This document shows, in pieces, positions 59,991 through 64,000 of a stretch of 64,000 nt of DNA. The notes under the pieces are model-generated. The model saw only the letters and a program-made list of their open reading frames with translations. It searched no databases and was not told where the DNA came from. This stretch comes from Camillea tinctor (lineage: Eukaryota; Ascomycota; Sordariomycetes; Xylariales; Xylariaceae). The stretch spans positions 171,154 through 235,153 of the forward strand of contig MU394117.1 in the NCBI GenBank assembly GCA_022578605.1. Reading direction: 5' to 3'. How positions within the stretch are numbered: position 1 is the first letter of the stretch; the number at the start of each line of letters is the position of its first letter. A program made the translations under genes and the position numbers.

Positions 59991-62900
59991 ATTTTTTTTT
60001 GTTGATAATTCTCTAGTTTCAAGGCCGGGTCCACTCTAGAAGTTACTTTGGAATGTTTTAGCTACTTTTGTCTTTTGATAATATCGCGCGATATGCATTG
60101 CTGTTCTTCGTTGCGGGGTTCTTTTGTGTCTGTGGATGCCTTATTCTGGAGAAATAGGCTCGCAGTCATCAGATTTAATTTGTCCCCTTGGGTGCATATT
60201 TGATACCCTGGAGTTGAGTATTTTATTTTATTATTATTGTTATTATTAAAAAAAAAATTTTTTTTGTGGAAATGGAACGGGATATCGATCCATCATATAT
60301 TATATACAAAGTATAGTACTTGTACCACGGCTATCGTCGTAATTTATTCCTATATTCACTTGCTTTTCCCCTGAGCCGTAACCTACCTGTTTAGGTACCT
60401 ACCTGCCGTTCGCGGCAAACCGGCTTATGAAGAAGATTAATGGGATGCTGGTGCATGTAAGCTTTAGCCATGGTATGGGAAGGATTGGAGAACCAGAACA
60501 TATCGATCAATGGTTTCTTCAAGTAGCGTAGTCATAGACATCTGATCAAGGCTTCATCCTTGATAGCAACCTTGCACTAAGTCTGCGGCCCGTCCCATCC
60601 TAGCAGTACCTAGTGGACCGATTTCTGCCGGTCGACTTTGCAAAATCGCCGCTCGAAATCGACATTTTTCATATTTCGCGCGTCGGTGCGGTGCGGGGTG
60701 GCCAGCGATTTCCATCAAGGGCTGCATTATCTGTGCCCCTTGGGCAGCATCAAAATCCTTCGTTGTATATTTTTGCGAAGGGTACTTAGGAGCCTGCTGA
60801 CTGCGATAGAGACCATTTCCTTACTGCAGATGTGCATGACACTGGACACGCTATCGTCGACCACCGGCTGCGATTTGTTTCAGTCGGATAGTTGAGGCGA
60901 AGCTCCCCGGCCCAGCTGTCAGCCAAAGGCCCGAATTAAGTGGTTCCTATAACCTCTCCGGCCTGCCTCCTCACGTTCTCACTGGTCTCTGCCGGAGAAA
61001 GGTTGAGGTTGAAGGATCCATTAGTGGCTTCAATAATCGCGCCATCCCGATGTTTGGCCTCTTCCGTCTTCCTTACCCTGTAGGCTGAGGGTTTTACGGG
61101 CTGCTAGTAGCGGACTCCCCCCCAAAATGCCTTTTTAGCCGCAGCACGATCGGGGTTCTACATCATCCTCGTTGTCATTACCACTTCATATACTACTTAC
61201 TACCTTGTAATGGAATTATAGCAAATTTAAGAACGTCGATCTCGGCGGGAACCGCTGCCCGAGTCTGCCATTTCAATCCACCAATGCACTATAGCTAGGT
61301 ATGTATTCCGCCGGCGGATGACGACTCCTCCTCTGGCATTTGTTTTTTTGCGTTGAGGGAGGGTCGAATCGGGACGCGATACGTCGGTTCCGCCACGCAC
61401 TAATTTACGGTTCCCTACTTGTCGCTGATGGAGGGTATGACATGCACTAAAACATGTGCAATTATGCCGTGCTCTACCATTTTCGTCCTACACGTGTATA
61501 TATTGAACGTGGGCTACTGCCGCGCGATGATACTGAGACCACACCCTCGCCTGGCGACGTCGTACCACCGACGCGAGATGTGATAGTGAACGAATCCCGT
61601 AAGTACTCACTAATACGGACGACGAATCGGGTATTCCGCCAATTTGGAAAATCAATGATTGGAAATTTCATTACTGAGGATGGGGTCGTGCCCAATCATG
61701 TTAGGTGTGTGTAGTTTGACCAGTGAGGTGTGCCTCGTTTGATGGCCCCGCGGAGATTCATTGTTCCCTTCCAAAAAGAGTCGGCTCGACGACGACAGCC
61801 TCAACCGGGCACGCGGGTCTAGTTGTAGTAGGTATCGACGAAAAACTGGGGTAATGCGGCGGGACGGTGAGGGTTGCTGCAAGGTACGGATGCGAGGACA
61901 ACTTACTTTCATTGATCTTACCGAACTGCAGAAAGGGAGCCGACTGGGGGCTATTCAGGTTAGTTTCGCCGCGGCCGCGGCCCGCGTCGCTAAGTAGGCG
62001 GCCTGCATATCGAGCTATACGCCCGACTTGTATGAGATGCCTTTCGGAAAGGGTACGTACAAGACGTCCGAGCCCCAGCAGCCTAGGGGGGGGCCCGCGC
62101 GTATAAAAAGAGGCACCCACGCCCTTGAGACTTATCATGCGCGGGCTTGGTGCACTTTCGTCGAAAGCTGTTCCCTTCCGATGGGACATGACAGAGTGAC
62201 CTGAGCTGTCACAAATATTTCCCGAGCGTTTCGCACCACCAAACGGCGACTTCTCCGAGAAACGAGAGCGGAACCAGGCATTCGAACGGCCTAGACAGTC
62301 CCTATCATACGAGAAAGCTTGATTCCCTTCAGGCCAGTCAGCCTCTAGGTATCAAGTTGAAGCGATATGTCTCACAACCCCTAGGCGTTCGGAGAAGAGG
62401 GGGCGAAGTATGCGTGTCACCCTTCTAGTGGAATTGTCTGAGCGATAACTGCTCTGGGATTTCTAGAGCAAGCCACGTGGTTGAGGGTTTACCGGCCGCG
62501 GCTTATCGTCCTCCGGCCTGGCAATCTTCTGAACCATTCATGGGTGAACACCGCCAGTTAGATGTATAAATCATACGGTTCAAATCAAGGATATGGGATT
62601 CGGAGGAATAAATCATGCCAGATTTTTAGCATTGGCCGCCGCGCTATGCTCCCGTCTAGCCTTGCAACAGGTCCTGCCGCATATATATCGTATGATCTAG
62701 AGATATCTTAAGCAAGCCGGTCACGATTACTAATCATACTTGTCTATCCACTACGCTGTTCTTTGCTCGACAGGTCTCATGCCTTACGTCGCCTTGGGCG
62801 AGTTGTGAGGTACTGAGGTACGTAGAGGTGGTTTCACTAAATCTGTTTCTTAAACACAAAGAACCCACCCCTATCCCAAATTTCTCGGCGTTTCTTCTGT

Positions 62901-64000
62901 CTTGGCTGTTCACAAGTCAGCTGATTCACAGTATTTCCCACCTCGATATACCAAAGAAGGTGGGTTGAATAGTAGGGGAACAGTGTAGAGTTTGCTTATA
63001 GCATATCTGGGAGTGGTGGATCGAGGAGTAATAGAAAACGCGGCAACCACCCTCGATCCCATATCAGTTATAGTAGAACTAGTTTTTAGTGTAGGCTGTA
63101 GTTTAATATTTCTATCTCTAGGAAGTTGGGGTGATATCCAGTCCGGAAGTAGGAAAACAAAGAGTGGTATGTGAACTAGAAGTAACCTTAGTATTCCTGT
63201 CATCAAACTCCTCCGGGCTTGTGGGGATAGGTTGAGTACGTCTTCCAGAGAATTTCCCTAACCTCTTTGTCTCCAAGCTACACAAGTTAAGTATAAGCTG
63301 GAATCTCGACGGGTGCTCGCTTCCGCACCGTTAACCATAACTACGGGATGGCCGGAGATGGCCGGGGCACCTGGGCACCTCCAGGACGGGACTAACCGGG
63401 CCCGTCTCAGAGGCATGGGGTTGATTCCGTTTAATCCGGCACGGCCTGGAATATCTAGTTGGCCTATAATGTTCCCGCCGTTAGTAATATCGGCTGCCCG
63501 CTTTCGATGTGTGCGATCCTTCTTGTAAATGTTAGAGTTTCTAGAAAGGAGTAGGTAATTCACAATGAATATGGTCATATGCGAGATTCCTCTCCTTTTC
63601 TTCTTCCTCTATTTTTATTTTATTTTAATCTTTTGGGTTTTTACAAGCCTGACAATAGGTTATGATAATATTTGGAATGGGCATATCTCGAGACATGAGA
63701 ATGATAAGGTTCGCATGTTGTGGTTTATTGAAGTAGGTATAATAGGTAGGTGGGCAGGTCCGGGTATATAAAGGGAAAAACACTGGCGGTAAAGATAGTG
63801 TAGGTAGTAGCCCCGCACTGCGGCTAGCAACAGCTATGAAAACAAGGGCCAGGAGGCTCGAGCACCCCCTGTTAGCAGACCAATTAGGAGCAGCTGATAG
63901 GCTGAATACGGTTGACCATAGCGCATTGTTGGAAAAAACTATTTTTTTCATTAAGTTGACCCCTAACGTGAAAATAGTATGCATATATACCATATAAGTA
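59991..64000. other. Terminal intergenic region, no assignable gene
   Basis: 4 kb after the coiled-coil gene. It is more GC-rich and of higher complexity than the other deserts between about 60.6 and 62.6 kb. Several frames of 60-140 codons look partly protein-like (61454-61714 plus; 61758-62189 minus; 63258-63578 minus), but they overlap on opposite strands and I found no domain or consistent exon chain. A TATAAAAAG sequence lies at 62102-62110. It may be decayed genes or an old repeat, or a gene that continues beyond the window. Confidence 0.4.
62102..62110 (+). promoter_or_regulatory. Possible TATA box
   Basis: TATAAAAAG in a GC-rich setting, 27 bases before an ATG (62137) that opens only a 20-codon frame. 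It would make a good core promoter, but no convincing gene follows it. Confidence 0.25.

Noticed and set aside
60640..61120. Possible short coding remnant on either strand (minus-strand ATNGSFNLNLSPAETSENV)
   Set aside because: About 54 codons between stops, no family recognised, no intron chain.
1..64000. tRNA, 5S rRNA, CRISPR array or antibiotic-type biosynthetic cluster
   Set aside because: I looked for T-arm consensus strings, 5S-like sequence, regularly spaced repeats and core enzymes by eye and found none; a covariance-model scan would be decisive for the RNAs.

Overview
The window looks like a gene-poor stretch of a filamentous ascomycete chromosome (Pezizomycotina, probably Sordariomycetes). 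The evidence is short spliceosomal introns (mostly 48-100 nt, GTRNGT donors, CTAAC/CTGAC-like branch sites, AG acceptors), an ERAD ligase with fungal Hrd1 architecture, a DUF6590 protein (an almost exclusively fungal domain), pyrimidine-rich 5' flanks, and two blocks reduced almost to pure A+T in the way repeat-induced point mutation (RIP) degrades transposons. The taxonomic placement is inference; the intron and repeat structure is seen directly.

Layout. 0.2-2.4 kb (-): a two-exon C2H2 zinc-finger protein. 2.4-25.7 kb: a 23-kb desert with no convincing gene, holding microsatellites, many CCTAGG-centred palindromes and, at 23.76-24.96 kb, a 1.2-kb DNA-transposon remnant with 75-bp terminal inverted repeats, TA flanks and an AT-only interior. 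25.7-28.5 kb (+): a four-exon HRD1 ER-membrane RING ubiquitin ligase. 28.5-33.5 kb: empty. 33.5-34.3 kb (-): a 253-aa acidic, disordered protein ending in a PP1-docking-like K-V-R-F. 34.3-43.8 kb: mostly empty, with one weak spliced candidate near 37.5 kb. 43.8-45.5 kb (+): a 562-aa disordered proline-rich/acidic protein. 45.5-50.6 kb: a second AT-only block (48.4-49.3 kb), then an intact 267-bp MITE with 78-bp inverted repeats. 50.6-52.0 kb (+): a 462-aa single-pass membrane protein, distinctly GC-rich. 53.0-53.2 kb: an assembly gap of ten N between homopolymer runs. 53.8-55.6 kb (-): an eight-exon DUF6590 protein reconstructed here from its splice sites. 58.1-60.0 kb (+): a 629-aa coiled-coil protein. 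60-64 kb: no assignable gene.

The genes form no recognisable pathway or cluster. Hrd1 (ER-associated degradation) and the zinc-finger protein (probable transcription factor) are the only ones with a known broad role. I found no rRNA or tRNA gene, CRISPR array, biosynthetic core enzyme or obvious new multi-gene system. The most noteworthy material is the pair of inverted-repeat elements with contrasting mutation states, the RIP-like blocks, and the multi-exon DUF6590 gene that single-frame ORF calling breaks into pieces.
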